DNA of 64,000 bases from Diphasiastrum complanatum (taxonomy: Eukaryota; Streptophyta; Lycopodiopsida; Lycopodiales; Lycopodiaceae): positions 18,986,925 through 19,050,924 of the forward strand of contig CM055103.1 in assembly GCA_029204225.1 (NCBI GenBank), given 5' to 3'. The position numbers and the translations under genes were made by a program. Below, in pieces: positions 1 through 12,315 of the stretch. The notes under the pieces were generated by a model that saw nothing but the letters and a program-made list of their open reading frames with translations, had not been told where the DNA came from and ran no database searches. Position 1 is the first letter of the stretch. Each line of letters begins with the position of its first letter.

Positions 1-1094
1 GGACATCTTTGGGCTCTTGATGAGAAACAAAATAAGCATAAGTGGAATCAAGATCCACTTGTTTTCCTTTGTCATCATAAGTGAGCCTCTTAGGCTCGGA
101 TCTCTCCCTCATGGATCTTCTAGGAGTGAAAATCCGAGGACTTCCATCTTCAAATCTCGACCCCTCCATATGTTGATTGATCTTCAATAACAAAAGGTGA
201 TGGATTTTGAGGTAGCTTGATCTTGGCCCCTCCTAGATTGGACTTTTCTTCTTCATGAAAAACTACATCTCTACTTTCAATTACTTTAGAAGTAGAGAGC
301 ATGTAGATTCGATAGGCTTTCTTGTTGGATGAATATCCAACCATCACTTCTTTGCTTGCACAAGGATCATCCTTCTTTCTCATTTCGAAGGGAATATGGA
401 CAAAGCATATGCATCCAAATACTCTAAGGTGATCAACCTTAGGTTTCTTCAAATAGAGTGCTTCATATGGTGACTTTCCTCCAAGTGCAACATGAGGGAG
501 TCGATTGCAAAGATAGTTTGAACAATTGATGGCCTCACTCCAAAAGTCTTTTGGCAAGGATGCCTCAATTCTAATGGTTTTGGCACATTCACACAAGGTT
601 CTATTCTTTCTTTCAGCCACCCCATTTTGAGATGGTGTATATGCACAAGAAAACTCCCTTTTAATGCCTTCAAGCTCACGGTAATCATGAAATTTATTGG
701 AAGTGTACTCACCACCTCCATCACTTCTAAGAATCTTGATTATGTATGAAAATTGCTTTTCAACTAGAGCTTTGAAATTTAGAAAATAGTCAAATACCAT
801 AGACTTTGAAGCTAGAAGATATAACCAACTAAATCTTGTGAAATCATCAATGAAAGTTACAAAGCAAGTAGCACCACCCTTGCTCTTTGAAGACGAGAAG
901 TGCACATCCGGGTGTATGAGCTCCAATGGATGTGTAGTCTTAATAGATGACTTTGAAAAAGGGTTCTTAGGAGATTTAGATATGGCACAAGCCTCACATG
1001 GCTTGAAATTTTTGGAGAAAAGATTAGGCAAGCCAATAGCTTTGGCTTTCTTGACCATGGACACCATAGAACTATAGTTAGGATGCCCCAATCT
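1..1094 (-). pseudogene. Ty1/copia integrase (decayed), element 1
   Basis: This is the integrase core of a minus-strand copia element. The 313-codon reading frame at 150-1091 holds the zinc-binding end (CEAC), a DDE core (IHPDVHF for the first Asp, RSDGGGEYTS for the second, TPSQNGVAERKNR for the Glu) and the conserved LRVFGC block. The frame is cut at its N-terminal side by a TGA stop inside the LWHxRLGH motif near 1095. On the C-terminal side it shifts frame near 150 into the integrase-RT linker, which runs to the window edge. The reverse transcriptase lies outside the window. It is a dead copy: the motifs are clear and the breaks are visible. Confidence 0.9.
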
Positions 1095-1530
1095 TCAATG
1101 CCATAGTTCCTCCGAGGAAATATGAGAAGCAAAAGTACCATCACAAGAGTTAGCATACTCTTTGGGATCAAGCTTGTAGATTCCACCATATCTAGACCCA
1201 AATGCAAGGATCTCATCATGCTTCTTGATTTTACAAGTATCAACATTGAAATTCACATCTAGTGCACTATCAAGCAATTGCCCAACACTAATAAGATTTT
1301 TCGTTAACTTATAAACAAAAAGTACTTTAGACAAAGAAAGAACTTTTGATGATGAAAGCTTTAAGTGAATGGTCCTTATGCCTTCAATAGCACACTCATG
1401 ATCATTTGCTATGTAGATGGACTTCTTGGCTCCTTCATAAGGTGTCATGGATGAAAAAGAATGCTTGGAGCTACACATATGTGAGGAAGCTCCACTGGCG
1501 ATGTACCATGAACCATCCTTCTTGAAAGGT
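1095..1530 (-). pseudogene. Ty1/copia protease and GAG-pre-integrase region, element 1
   Basis: The 127-codon frame at 1095-1478 matches the copia protease C-terminal half and the GAG-pre-integrase segment (LSKVLFVYKLTKNLISVGQL, then GGIYKL and ELWH). Just upstream the active-site segment reads YIASGASSHM, where copia proteases have a DSGA-type motif, so the catalytic aspartate is replaced by alanine. A stop separates it from the gag frame. The polyprotein order gag-protease-integrase on the minus strand is normal. The lost Asp means no active protease. Confidence 0.85.
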
Positions 1531-2491
1531 GATTAAGAATAACTCGAGACCATAAGAGATCCTTCTCCATCACTTGCATGAGCATCTCCCTTCTCTTCAT
1601 TGGAAATGTTGGCTTGCTTGAATTGACTCTTCTTCTTGAAGCAATTGGTGGCATAATGCTCCTTCTTGCCACTTCTTGGATGTGAAAGCTTGAGAGGACT
1701 CATCCTCTTCTCCTTTCTCCTTGGAAATAAGATTGTTCTTGCTTGAAGAGGGTTGGTGTTGATTCTTACTTCTTGACTTGTGCTTGTCTTTGGTAAAGAG
1801 GGCTTTACCATCAATGTTGAGAGACAGTCTTTCCATTTTCAAGAGTTTATACTCTTGTCTTGATTCTTCAGAAATGAGCACACTTTGGAGTGCTTCCAAA
1901 CTTGGTAGCTCCTCCTTAATGGCATAACTCTGAATAAGGTTGTCATATTCCTCCTTTAACCCATTAAGTATGACTTGAACAAGTTCATTTTGGTTGATGG
2001 AGTCTCCTATGCATGACAATTCTCTATGGAGGTCCTTAACTCTCATTACATAAGCTGAAGCACATTCATCACTCCTCTGTACACTTTGAAAGATCTGGTT
2101 TCAATGTTAGAAGTCTAGAAGTATCCTTTGCCTCATAGATGGACTTGAGAGTATCCCAAGCATCTTTGGCATTAGTACAAGCACCAGTTTCTCTTAAGAT
2201 GTCATTTGAGACATTCATCTTAATATAATGTAGAGCCATATTAGCTCTCGTTTTGTACTTTGAAATTTCTTGAGGAATTTGTGGTTCTTCTTCAATTCCA
2301 AGTACAATATCCATCACATCTTGAAGTATAAAGACAGACTCCATCCTAACCTTCCAAATTGAGTAATTGGAGGTTGAAAATCTTTCACTTGGTTCTAATA
2401 GAAAGACACCCATTGAAGTCATAAAGAATGATGAAAATAAAAAAAGATGGATGAAAAAATTGCTTATCTTCTCACTATAGGAACCAATCAA
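1531..2491 (-). pseudogene. Ty1/copia gag, element 1
   Basis: Two overlapping minus frames (2069-2491 and 1597-2046) carry a UBN2-type gag. The first has the N-terminal SNYSIWKVRMES motif, and further on DAWDTLKSIYEAKDTSRLLTL. The second has the LVQVILNGLKEEYDNLI motif. A degenerate zinc knuckle (GKKEHYATNC, first cysteines lost) follows near 1640-1700. The frame change near 2050-2070 and the damaged knuckle show decay. The untranslated leader of this element runs from about 2490 to the primer-binding site at 3069. Confidence 0.85.
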
Positions 2492-3068
2492 GGGTAAAAA
2501 ACCAAATCCTATGTAAGACTAAGCAAAAAAGATTGTGAGATAGATCTCACTAGCTTGACAATCTCTCTAAAACAAGATTTGAATCATCAAAAAAGATGAA
2601 GTATGGCAAAAGTTATGGTTCTCTGAATTTCACACGTGTGAAATACTCCAAAAATGTCAAATTGACTCAAATACAATCTATTTGTATGAAACAACTCATG
2701 ATTTGCGACAGGTCTAGGCGCCCTACCTACGACTCTTCAAAAGCTTATAACTTCTGATTGGCTTATCCAACTGTCATGATTCAAATTGCATCAAATTCTA
2801 CACATTTCTAGCTTTCTAGTAGGCTAATTTGCATGAAATTTGGATCTGAGGTGGGAGAGAACCACCAAACTAAAAATGGGTGGATTTCACACATGCCAGC
2901 ACCTAAAATTCCGTACAGTACCTGATCTGGACCATTCAAAGTGGTTTAGAGTTCTAAATCACCAGAAAACTGCAAACTAGCTAGAAAGTAGAATCTAGAC
3001 AATTCCTAGCTTGAAATCTTATCAAATCTGCAAACTTTTTGATTAGATTTGCTTGTAAATCTTAGGTA

Positions 3069-3081
3069 GGCTCTGATACCA
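3069..3081 (-). other. Primer-binding site of copia element 1
   Basis: On the minus strand this reads TGGTATCAGAGCC, complementary to the 3' end of plant initiator-Met tRNA. It directly abuts an LTR terminus (TGTTGAATTC on the plus strand), which fixes the element orientation as minus. Confidence 0.9.
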
Positions 3082-3700
3082 TGTTGAATTCAGACGTGTG
3101 GGACGCCCTACACATGTACTTTTGATCTCCTAAGCCCAATAATACCATAAAGATCAGACTAGCATTGATTGACAATAGGAAAGCTGATCATACAAGAAAT
3201 ATTATTGTGTTACAAGCAAGATCTGTCAACAAAACATGAAACTAAGCACAATAAATGCCTCAACTCGGCTAGAGAGAGAATATGAAAGTACAAAAGAGAG
3301 GGCACAAAGAGCTTGTCTCCAAATTTGCATTACACACAATTTTCATCAATTTCTCAATGAGAGTACATCACATATATATAGATCCATGGACTCTCCTCCT
3401 ACTTTGAGTTGAATTGGAGTTATGATTTCACCTCTCAAGCAATCTAGACTTATTCAAGCCACCTCACTATGTCTAATTGTGCCACCTAGTATTTTCATGC
3501 ATTAAATGTGACATGCAAAGTACAAATGGCAATTCCTATGGTAGCTCATATTTCTACTTCTACCTACCTTGAATATTTTATTCTAAGATGGGTCTTTACT
3601 AAGCCAAAAGAGCTTAATTCATCTTTTGCATTTTTAGGACCCCTACTCACAACATTAGATAGATTTTCCCAATATTTTGACACTTGCGTGTGTTAGTCCA
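3082..3700 (-). mobile_element. 5' LTR of copia element 1 (outer end approximate)
   Basis: The LTR starts exactly at 3082, next to the primer-binding site, with a TGTTGAATTC terminus. A TATA-like stretch (TATATATA, about 3370-3380) lies at the distance from the primer-binding site expected for the U3/R boundary. The outer end cannot be set because the partner LTR is outside the window; about 3650-3700 is an estimate. Confidence 0.6.
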
Positions 3701-4329
3701 ACCCGATGATCACATAGAGATTTGATTAGTTACAAGTTAATAAAAGGACTGTAGGTCTTTTTGCGAGACTTTTAATGTCGCAGGGCCTAAAAGTCAAGTT
3801 ATTCAATAAAATAGGGGTTCTCACCAAAATTCAATTTTAAATTGGTTCCCTCCACTTTTTCAAATTTGAACAGTTAGGGAGGTAGAAATTGGCCAATAGG
3901 ATTTGAGGCCAATCCACTGTATATAGTGGTAATTTTGAATCATTTGTACATGTTCTCTTCATTTCAATACAAGTAGGTTGGCCCTCTTATGAAATGGATA
4001 TGGAATGTCCTTGCGCTTCATCTCTCTTCCTCTAACTCTCATGTTTTCTTTTCTTTGCTATTTGTTGGATTTGATGCTTATTGGGATTGAATGTTCTTAT
4101 GTTTTTTGTGAGAATAAGTTTCTATCTTTGTGGATTAGTGTTAATGGATCTTAGTGTTAATACATACATGCTAGATTATGAATTATGTTATCGCTCTCAT
4201 GGGAACGAACCTCCGCGTGACAACTAGCTTCATCTCCTTGATGCTTGTGTGCTTGGATCTAGGGTTGAGTGTAGGATAGGAAATGCCCACTACAAATACC
4301 GTGAAGAAGACTTTAAATGCCAAATACGG
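3701..4329. other. Gene-free spacer, possible old LTR
   Basis: No coding similarity is visible. It begins near a TGTTAGTCC terminus-like sequence and contains a plus-strand TATA-like motif (GTATATAGTGG, about 3918), so it may be an old solo or 5' LTR. No partner copy or target duplication was found. Confidence 0.35.
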
Positions 4330-5180
4330 GTGACCGACTATGTACAAAGATGTTGCAACGTTTATTACAACATGTGATCCATGCCAACGAGTTGGAAAAC
4401 CAACTCCTTCAATGCATTGGCCACTCACTCTAATAGTTCCACTTGCACCATTTGAGAAGTGGGGCATTGACTTTGTCGGACCAGATGAAGCTATATTATA
4501 ACTCGATATGGTTGTCCTTTGGAATTGGTAAGCGGCAGGAGGACATATTTTTTGAATGATACAATTCATCTGTTTACCAAGCACTTCATGATTAAACATC
4601 AGAAGACAACTCCATACAATCCAAAGGCTAATGGTTTGACTGAGAGAGTCAATGACATATTGTGTAAAAACAATGCACGCATCAGATTGGGATCAGAAGT
4701 TACCATATGTTCTATGGGCATACCAAAATGTTGAGAAAGATACGACAAAACAGACACCGTTCTATCTAGTTTACGATACACACTCGATATTGTCTATTGA
4801 ATTTGAAGTACCGACTTATCATGTACAGGTCGACGAATCTCGCTCTGACGAACACTCAAGCTTATAGAAGAGATTCTTATTGATCAAAAAGCTAGAGGAG
4901 AAAAGAAATCAAGCATTGATCGACACAATGAAGACTCAGTTGTGATAAAAGAGAAGCTTTGACGATTCGATATAGAATGTCATTTTACGTGAAGGAGACT
5001 ATGCTCTTTTGTACGACAATCATCATATCAAATTTTCAGGCAAGTTGCACACTCGCTGGATGGGTCCTTACAAAGTAATTGAAATCTTTGACAATGGATC
5101 CCTCCAACTAGTAGATTGGTAGGGAAATTTGCAACCGACAAGAGTAAATGGCTCACGCTTAAAGAAATATTACTTGTAAT
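4330..5180 (+). pseudogene. Ty3/gypsy integrase remnant of the outer element (element O)
   Basis: Translation in shifting plus frames gives a Ty3/gypsy integrase: CDPCQRVGKPT (end of the HHCC zinc finger), FEKWGIDFVGP (first catalytic Asp), YNPKANGLTERVN (catalytic Glu), LPYVLWAYQNV and TPFYLVYD. A basic RWMGPYKVIEIF tail follows with no chromodomain visible. The second catalytic Asp position reads LVSGRRTYF, and about 35 residues before it are missing. Frameshifts occur near 4510 and 4660. Absence of a chromodomain would suit Tat/Athila-type lineages, but that is inference. Confidence 0.8.
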
Positions 5181-5681
5181 ATTTTTTTATTTTTTAATTA
5201 TTTGATTTTTTAAAATCATTTATTTAATTTTATGAGATAATTGTTTTAATTATTTATTTTATTCATTCACCTATTCGACGCATGTTTAGAACTTTCCTTC
5301 CGATTATTGGTTCCTCAGTTATCCAATGTATCAAATGAGATTTATTTATTTTTAGCTTGAACATTTGGGATCATAGAAAAATATTCTATAGCATCGAATA
5401 GTCAAACGATTGATTCTATATTTATTTCTCTGATTAGATGTAGGTTTCTAGTTAATGCATGATGACGGATTTTATGTGTATTGACATGTGTATGCATAAA
5501 ACTTCGTGGCACCTTTATTACTCATTTTCTGCCCATTTTGCTACTTACACCAAATTTCTTGTCACTTTTATTTTATCTCATCTGCGTTTATTTGATGTTT
5601 TTAAGATTCCAAGCTCTCTTGCTTACTTCCTACTACCATCGCGATCTAGCCAGTATTTTCTTATGATCAATACTATCAACT
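5181..5681. other. AT-rich spacer between gypsy integrase and downstream ORF
   Basis: T-rich sequence without convincing coding potential. Two short open frames at 5459-5821 and 5481-5666 have no recognisable motif and partly overlap the start of the next ORF. Confidence 0.5.
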
Positions 5682-6928
5682 ATGGCAACTGGATCAACAG
5701 TACCCGCCAATGTAAATTGGAAAGTAGGAAGCAAGATGAATATAGTGGAATTTCAGAGGCTGGTGGACCAATGCTGGTTGGGATTCATGCTCCGGATCGA
5801 TCCTTCCACTGTGTTGATTGAGGTGAGCAATAAATATGTTCAAGGTCTTCAAGATGTTACGGATGTTGCAGTCCTTGGGCAAGTTCGTAATGTTCATATG
5901 GACATTTCTGAAGCCACCTTCGCTACTGCACCTAACGATGGCATAGTTTCTCCAGCATTAACCAAGGAGGACATTGATGAAGGCAGCCTTTTCCATGACA
6001 AATTTTTCATGCCTAGCAAAGGCTATAAGATATCGATGATCAACGATATGCTGCTTTGTAATTTATGTAATCATATACTTATGGTACAAATGCAAACACG
6101 ACCATCTCGGTCACAAACATCGGTTGTTTGTTGGTAGCCATCAAGGGCGATATAAATTTTGCTAGCAATTCTTTCAAGGCCTTCCATCGCTCAATGAAGC
6201 TTGGAAAATATGTGGCCTATGCAACTCACATCTCCCATATCTGCAGACACCACAACGTTTTGATGTCAAGAGAGCTCACCTTGCTGGAAGGAAGAAGGTC
6301 GACACTTGTAGTCCCACCGCAAGTTGATCTCTCCAACATGGTGATCATTTCTGATGCTGTGGATGATCAACAGATTGAAGCAAGCCCGAGTCAAGCTACA
6401 CAGGAGTCATGACCAAAGCCTTCAGATGTTGTTATTGCGGACATCACTCAATATATAGAGATGGTGGATGATGACAATTTGGATGCTACAAATTTTTGAA
6501 TTGAGGCAGTCTAGATTGAAGCTATCTAGCCCTCTACTTATGTGGATGCCACCACAACTACTGCTGCTACTGTCAATATGGATACGTTTGGTACCCAGGC
6601 CGATACAGCACATCACGAGCAGACACTAGAGCCCGACACACAGGTCTGGTTTACCTCCTTATCCCCTGAGGCTCAACGGATCGCTATTTACATAGGAAAT
6701 ACATATGCTACGAGTCAGGGTTATGAGCAAAAGCTTGCCAAAATTCAAGGGCATAACGAAGATCTTACAAAGAAGATGACCAAAATGTTGTCTCAGTTCA
6801 ACAATATTGAGCAGAGCAACAAGTAGTTCGAAGTGACGCTTTGAAATGCCCATGAATATTCTTTTAGCCTTCAGTCCGAATTGGACAAGAAGAAAACTGA
6901 AATAAGTGATGCACAAAAGCACATTCTT
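5682..6928 (+). pseudogene. Unidentified ORF downstream of gypsy pol, 5' part (interrupted by copia A)
   Basis: A decayed plus-strand ORF starts at ATG 5682 and runs through frames at 5682-6137, 6128-6412 and 6542-6826, with several in-frame TAG/TGA stops where CAG or CGA codons are likely to have mutated. The first ~240 residues look globular and match nothing I recognise. The last part is polar and coiled-coil-like (heptads around QGYEQKLAKIQGHNEDLTKK). The frame breaks off at the copia A insertion and resumes at 29507. It lies downstream of the integrase on the same strand, the position used by additional or env-like ORFs in some plant gypsy lineages. No function is claimed. Confidence 0.55.
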
Positions 6929-7572
6929 GTGAAGGATTTCAGATCATTCAAGATCCAAATCCATGTCCCTTATCTTTGGTTACAAAAATGAGCAAACCAA
7001 CAATCTTGCCAATGTAGAAAAATCAGCATTTACATACAAAATGAGATGCAAACTCTAAGAGATACTGATCAAACATGAACCAAAACATAAAATATAGTTG
7101 TTGTCCATACAATTACAATACCCTACTATATTTTACATGTGTGTAACCTAAAATAGCAATAAATGATCATTCTACACATAGAATTGCAAGATAACATCAT
7201 GAGAGTGCACCAATGAGTAGTAGAACCCAAATAGAACCATGTATAATGATGAAATGAAAGAGAGAAGAGAAAAGATCCCTTTCTCCATGAGTTACAACCA
7301 TATATAAAATGTTCAAACCCTACTTTGCCACTTGGCTTTCCCTCCAATATGAAAAACCCTACTATTTTGGGACTAGATTCAAATGTACCAAAAGTTCAAA
7401 TTTGAATCTCTCTCAAAATCGACTAACAACTTTCCCACACTTTCAAAAAGTGTTTATTGAATGTATTTTAAACTAATATAACTTTAAAAACTTTATCTCT
7501 AAGTCTAAAATGAGTTTTGGCCTCAATTGACAATTTACCAAAATATGACTAAACTTGTTGGAATCTCTCACA
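6929..7572 (-). mobile_element. Copia A, 3' LTR (left)
   Basis: About 640 bp matching the right LTR from GATCCAAATCC onward. A minus-strand TATA-like box lies near 7298. The first ~40 bp of the right copy appear deleted or rearranged here. Its inner end is set by the adjacent polypurine tract. Confidence 0.85.
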
Positions 7573-9141
7573 CTCCCTATTCAACTAGTTTTGGCATAGT
7601 TTTAACTACACTACTTTGATCCAACTTTAGAATGACCTCCAACTTAAGTATAGATCTCCTTTATAATGTTCTAAAATAGTTTCCATAATTGATATAGAGA
7701 ATAGTGTCCAGATTGGATGCTTCACTGTTTCTTACATCAATTTTACACATCAAGATGTAACTAGAACATGAAGAATAAAATAGAATGTGAATGAAATGAT
7801 TCCTCCATGTTTCAAACTTTGAACTCACTGGAAAATTACAGCAACCAAACAATAAATGTGAGTGATGGCCATTTGCTTGCTTGTCTCCTCCAACTTTGTC
7901 CTTTCTTGATATGTCTCCACCACCATAAAACTCCATGAATGAGCCTCCATCTCCATCTTGCCACAAGATATCATCAACACTTGATGACTTGGCCATGAAT
8001 GAGTGACATAATGAACCTCCAATAGCCAATTAATGCTCTTGACTAGCTCCAAATTGCCACCTTTCCTTTTGTGTTGTTGAAGCACTTTGAGACGAACCTC
8101 TTGATCTTCCTCTTGACCATCAAAGTCACTTTGTTTTTCAGATCCATTACTTGATTTTCCATCATGAAAACCATGAGAACCAATATCCACTTGCATAGCA
8201 TCATCTACACAAGAAGATTCTCCAAAACATGTGAGTAAAGCAAAGTGAGTCACTTCCACTTGCTTATCTTTCTCTTGATAATCAAAGATATCATAGATAT
8301 GAATATCTTCAAACCTGAAACCTTTGGAGATACTCCCTCTCAAACATATGATCTAGATCCAACAAGATCTCATCAATGCTTGATCTCAAATTTTCACAAA
8401 GGTTAGTGAAAACAATGTCGACATCATAAATCAAAAGATAAATTCCAAACTTTCCATCCAACATGAAATAGAGTAGGTGAAGATGAAGATGAGTATCAAA
8501 CCTAATAGATCCAGCCTTCTTGAGTATGACATCATTCAAAGTACATCCTACTTTGAACTCTTCACATACTTCTCTGCTTCTTGACTTGTGACTATCTCCC
8601 TCACCAAGTCTCTTGATAGAACCATTTGATCTACTCTCTTTATGAAGACATGTGACTCCACTTGCTAGAAAAATGACTTTCTTGGAATCATAACAAATTA
8701 ATATATAAGCACCACCTCCTTAATGCATGCACATAGCAACATATTTTTCCATATGATCAATGAAATCATTAACAACAATCTTTTCCAAGGAAGAACCTTC
8801 ACCTCCATTGATGAAATTAGCTCTTTCCTTACCTTTTGTATGTTTGCACTTGCCATGTAGAACCCTTGAAGAACCATCATTATCCTCATAACTAGCCAAG
8901 TTAGCACAAAAATTAACATCTCCAAAAAGCATATTATATCTTGACCTAGATCTAGCATAAGAAAGCTTGTTAGACTTTGCATAAGATTCACCAATCTTAT
9001 TGATGCTAAAAGGTAACTTTGGAAAGTTGAGACCAATCTCCATCCTTTTTGTTAGCCATAACAAATGCATCAAGCTTGAAAAGTCCACCTTGTCTATTGC
9101 CCCTAGCAACCAAGATTTATTCCTTTGTAATGAAACATGCA
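7573..9141 (-). pseudogene. Copia A internal remnant, no integrase or RT
   Basis: Minus-strand sequence between the protease and the 3' LTR. A GAG-pre-integrase trace lies near 9000-9150, split between frames. Beyond it are open stretches (8720-9151, 8309-8539, 7825-8343) with acidic and low-complexity composition but no integrase, RT or RNase H motif. It is either replacement sequence of a LARD-like derivative or heavily decayed linker. Confidence 0.5.
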
Positions 9142-10082
9142 TCACCACCAAACTTTACCATGTATTGTTTGACCAACACTTAGCAAATTCTTTGAAAGTG
9201 AAGGAATATAAAGAACATCATCAAGTCTTGCTTTCCTATTAGTAGAAAGACAAATAGGAATTGAACCAATACCTTTGATCACACACTCACCACCATTGGC
9301 CATGTGAATTGCTTTCATGGCTCCATCATAAGTGACCAAAGAAGTAAAGAACTCCTTGTGACTAGTCATGTGTGAACTAGCTCCACTATCAATCCACCAT
9401 GAATCTTTGTCACCTTCACTTGATATTAGACTTGAGGAACACATCAAAAGATAATCACCACCACCTAGATCCTCATCATTAGTAGTAAAGTTGCTTTGCT
9501 TGCCACCTCCATCTCCAAACATTCATTTGCAAAATGCCCTTTGATGCCACAATAAAAGCATTTCAGCTTAGACTTATCTTTCTTTTTGCCAAAAGAGGAA
9601 GTCTCACCTTGATCTTGCCCTTTAGACCACTTGCCTTTGCCTTTGCTCTTCAACTTGCCTTTGATGAACATAGCCTCCTCTTCATATTGAGATGTTGATG
9701 TAGATCCACCTCCTCTTGATTGAAGCCTAAACTCCTCATTCACCAATATCTCTTGCAAATCAAAAAAGAATACTTGGCAAAGTCTTTTGAATAGCAAAAC
9801 TTGGAACAAGATTAGCTTGATCATCTAACAAGCCATTAAGTATAACTTGAACAAGTTCTACCTCCTTAATGCTTTCATAAATACATGCTAACTCATCATT
9901 GAATGCTTTAACCCTCAAAACAAAAGCATGAGTACTCTCTTCTTTCTTTTGCAAACTTTGAAAGATTTGCCTCCTAAGAGTAAGCACTCTTGATATAGAT
10001 TTGGATTCATAGAGCTTCTTCAAAGCTTCCCAAGCCTCCAAAGATGATGTGCACTTACCAATATCCTTGACAAGTTCATTGA
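9142..10082 (-). pseudogene. Copia A protease, zinc knuckle and gag C-terminal part
   Basis: Minus frames, read from right to left, give gag (9760-10082: EAWEALKKLYESKSISRVLTL, ELVQVILNGL), then a CCHC zinc knuckle KCFYCGIKGHFANEC near 9530-9575, then an aspartic protease with the intact active site DSWWIDSGASSHMTS near 9370-9400 and the LSKNLLSVGQ block. The frame changes between gag and the knuckle and again near 9520. The gag continues at 23928-24146 on the far side of gypsy C; the two halves join in frame at the target duplication. Confidence 0.85.
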
Positions 10083-10380
10083 TGTCATTTACTTTTAGTA
10101 CATTAGTGCTTTTCAAGACAATATAATATCCATTGTAAGCTTTGTAGGCCCAAAAGGAGCTATTAGCCTTAAGAACAAGGCGGTTCTCTCTTTAGGCCCT
10201 TCAAAGTAACTAATAAGGATAATAGGCCAACAAGGGCCCAATCTAGTTTAAATAATACTTAACAAGGGCTAACTATCCCTCAAAATAGTTAAGTTAAGTT
10301 AAGTAAGAGCATTGTCTATAACTAGGCAAGAGACATCATTTTGTGGATCTTTTGGCTCATTTGCAAGTGAGAGCTTCTTG
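10083..10380 (+). mobile_element. Gypsy C, 5' LTR (3'-truncated)
   Basis: About 298 bp that align with the first ~300 bp of the right LTR. Similarity stops at GAGAGCTTCTTG near 10380, so roughly the last 237 bp and the primer-binding site are missing. Confidence 0.85.
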
Positions 10381-11005
10381 TTCATTTGTCTATATCTTCA
10401 AATTATAGTTTTTTTATTTAATCAAGTTCATTTTTCATATCTAATTTGATTCAATAGGTCTGTAGAGACTTTGTCTTAGCTTTCATTGGCACCAATTTTC
10501 AAGGCATTTGGATAAGAGATGCAAAAGTTATTGCACTTTTCCCAAAAGCTATCAAAATAGGTGACTAGAATTTTGCTTTCACTTGATTTGAGTTTTTCAG
10601 ATTTGATCTGAGTTTTTATTTCAAGTGTCTTTACATAAGATTTTAGAGCATTGTCTTAGCTTTGATTTGATCTATATGCCATGTCATTTGGGTTAGTATT
10701 CAAGGAGTTATGACAATTATTGATTCCTAGCTCTAGTTTTGTTAGTTTTCTTTTTTCAAAATTTTTAGACCTGTTCTGTTGTAGATTTGACTATCAAACC
10801 AGATTCAAACATTGATTTGAATAGCAAGATAGAACTTGTTGTTAGCTTTTCAAATGTATTGAATTTGTTTGATTTGAATCAATATTGAGTAGGTTATGAT
10901 CAAAATAGTGGAGACGGGTCATAATTGCTAGAATTCTGGAAATTTTTCTTTGTATTTCTTGGTGAGAGAGAAGCACTTCAAAATTTCAGTTTTGAAGTCT
11001 ATTTT
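10381..11005 (+). other. Gypsy C leader, left of copia D
   Basis: AT-rich untranslated sequence without genes. A sentence-like segment (TGTCTTAGCTTT followed by CATTTGG and CAAGG) occurs twice, near 10470-10510 and 10650-10700, which suggests an old local duplication. Confidence 0.5.
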
Positions 11006-11253
11006 AGTTAAGAAAACACAGTTTAAACACCCGACCGGATCAATCACCACAACACAACGTCAAGTGCAACAAGAGCACATAATTGCTCTCCTCAAACTGT
11101 ATATTCAACTGATAAGTATGTACAAAGATAAGTTGCTTAAAAGCACTCAAAGGGCTCGTAAAAGAAAGATGGCCCAATAACTCTAGAACTAAGCACACGT
11201 GGTGCCGTCAAAATAAGAAAGCACTGTATAAGTCGATCATTGCTATTTTAACT
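11006..11253 (-). mobile_element. Copia D 3' LTR with AGTTAA...TTAACT ends
   Basis: The 248-bp LTR begins AGTTAAGAAAAC and ends GCTATTTTAACT. The perfect 6-bp terminal inverted repeat AGTTAA/TTAACT replaces the usual TG...CA ends. The same termini occur in the right LTR. Confidence 0.9.
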
Positions 11254-11562
11254 CTCTCCCTCAATGATCAACGTCTCTTTTTATTTTAGAGTTTACTCTA
11301 TTCATGGAACATACCTCCATGATAGTATTACAAGTAAAGGCTTTTTACATAACCAGATCTAAGCCAAGTTTGGCTCTAAAAGTCTCAAACTTTTCTTTAC
11401 TTAAAGCTTTCGTAAATATATCAGCAACTTGTAATAACATAGAACAATGTACAATACTTATATCTTCATATTGTAATTTTTCACGCACAAAGTGATATTT
11501 TACTTCAATATGTTTTGTCCTTGCGTGAAAGATAGGATTTTTAGCCAATTGTATTCCACTTT

Positions 11563-12315
11563 TGTTAAAAATTCACAATTCTAGCTTGACTAGTTTTGGT
11601 CATATGACTTGTAAATAGTTAGATGGTCATGATGTGGCTTGTCACACGATTCTAGCTTGATTAGTTTTGGTCATATGACTTGTAAATAGTTAGATGGTCA
11701 TGATGTGGCTTGTCACACGTGCCAAATAGCATAGGATTCCATTCATAAGGATGTTCTCAAGTAGACCTAAGTGTTAGAACCTTTGGAATGAGTCCAAATT
11801 ATGCTTAGATACAAGGGAGAAAAAATAGGAGCTATTTTTGGTAATTTTTGCATTGTTGAGGGATCTCCAAGATTCCAACCCTAACTTGGTAGGGATGAAA
11901 GATCCACCAAAATTAGCATTAGGGATAGGTTTAGGGCTACTCATACCTGCCCAAAACCGTGATGGATCATGTATATATAGGTGATGATATCTCACCAAAA
12001 TCAATCAAGCAATTTCATGATTTTTCTCTCATAATGGTGTAATTGCTCTCTATGTTCATAATTGTTTGAGTGCTTGTGATTACTAATGATTATAGGATTG
12101 AATGTAGGTCTGGTGTACAGTACTCAGACTGTGGGAGGCCGTACTTTCACACGTGTGAAGCCTTCTTCAAGGATTTGGGCCATTTAGTGAGGTTCAAGCA
12201 TAGATTTTTGATGGATTTTGATGGTTCAACTTGTGCTAATCTTATGAAATCATAATCTATTGTTTCCCTCATCATTTCAAGTGTTTTAGGATCCTTATTT
12301 GCTGTAATTTTTACA
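11563..12315 (+). mobile_element. Solo LTR inside copia D RNase H
   Basis: A 753-bp insertion starts TGTTAAAAATT and ends AATTTTTACA. Exact target duplication ACTTT lies at 11558-11562 and 12316-12320; removal of insert plus one copy restores the RNase H frame. A plus-strand TATA-like box (GTATATATAGG, about 11969) fits an LTR promoter. It contains a 71-bp tandem duplication. No partner LTR or internal region remains. Confidence 0.88.
11578..11719 (+). repeat. 71-bp tandem duplication within the solo LTR
   Basis: Two near-identical direct copies (11578-11648 and 11649-11719) beginning ATTCTAGCTTGA; only one or two bases differ, so the duplication is recent relative to the surrounding decay. 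Confidence 0.85.

Noticed and set aside
3069-3081. tRNA gene at primer-binding sites
   Set aside because: Only the 12-16 bases complementary to the tRNA 3' end are present; no cloverleaf or A/B boxes.
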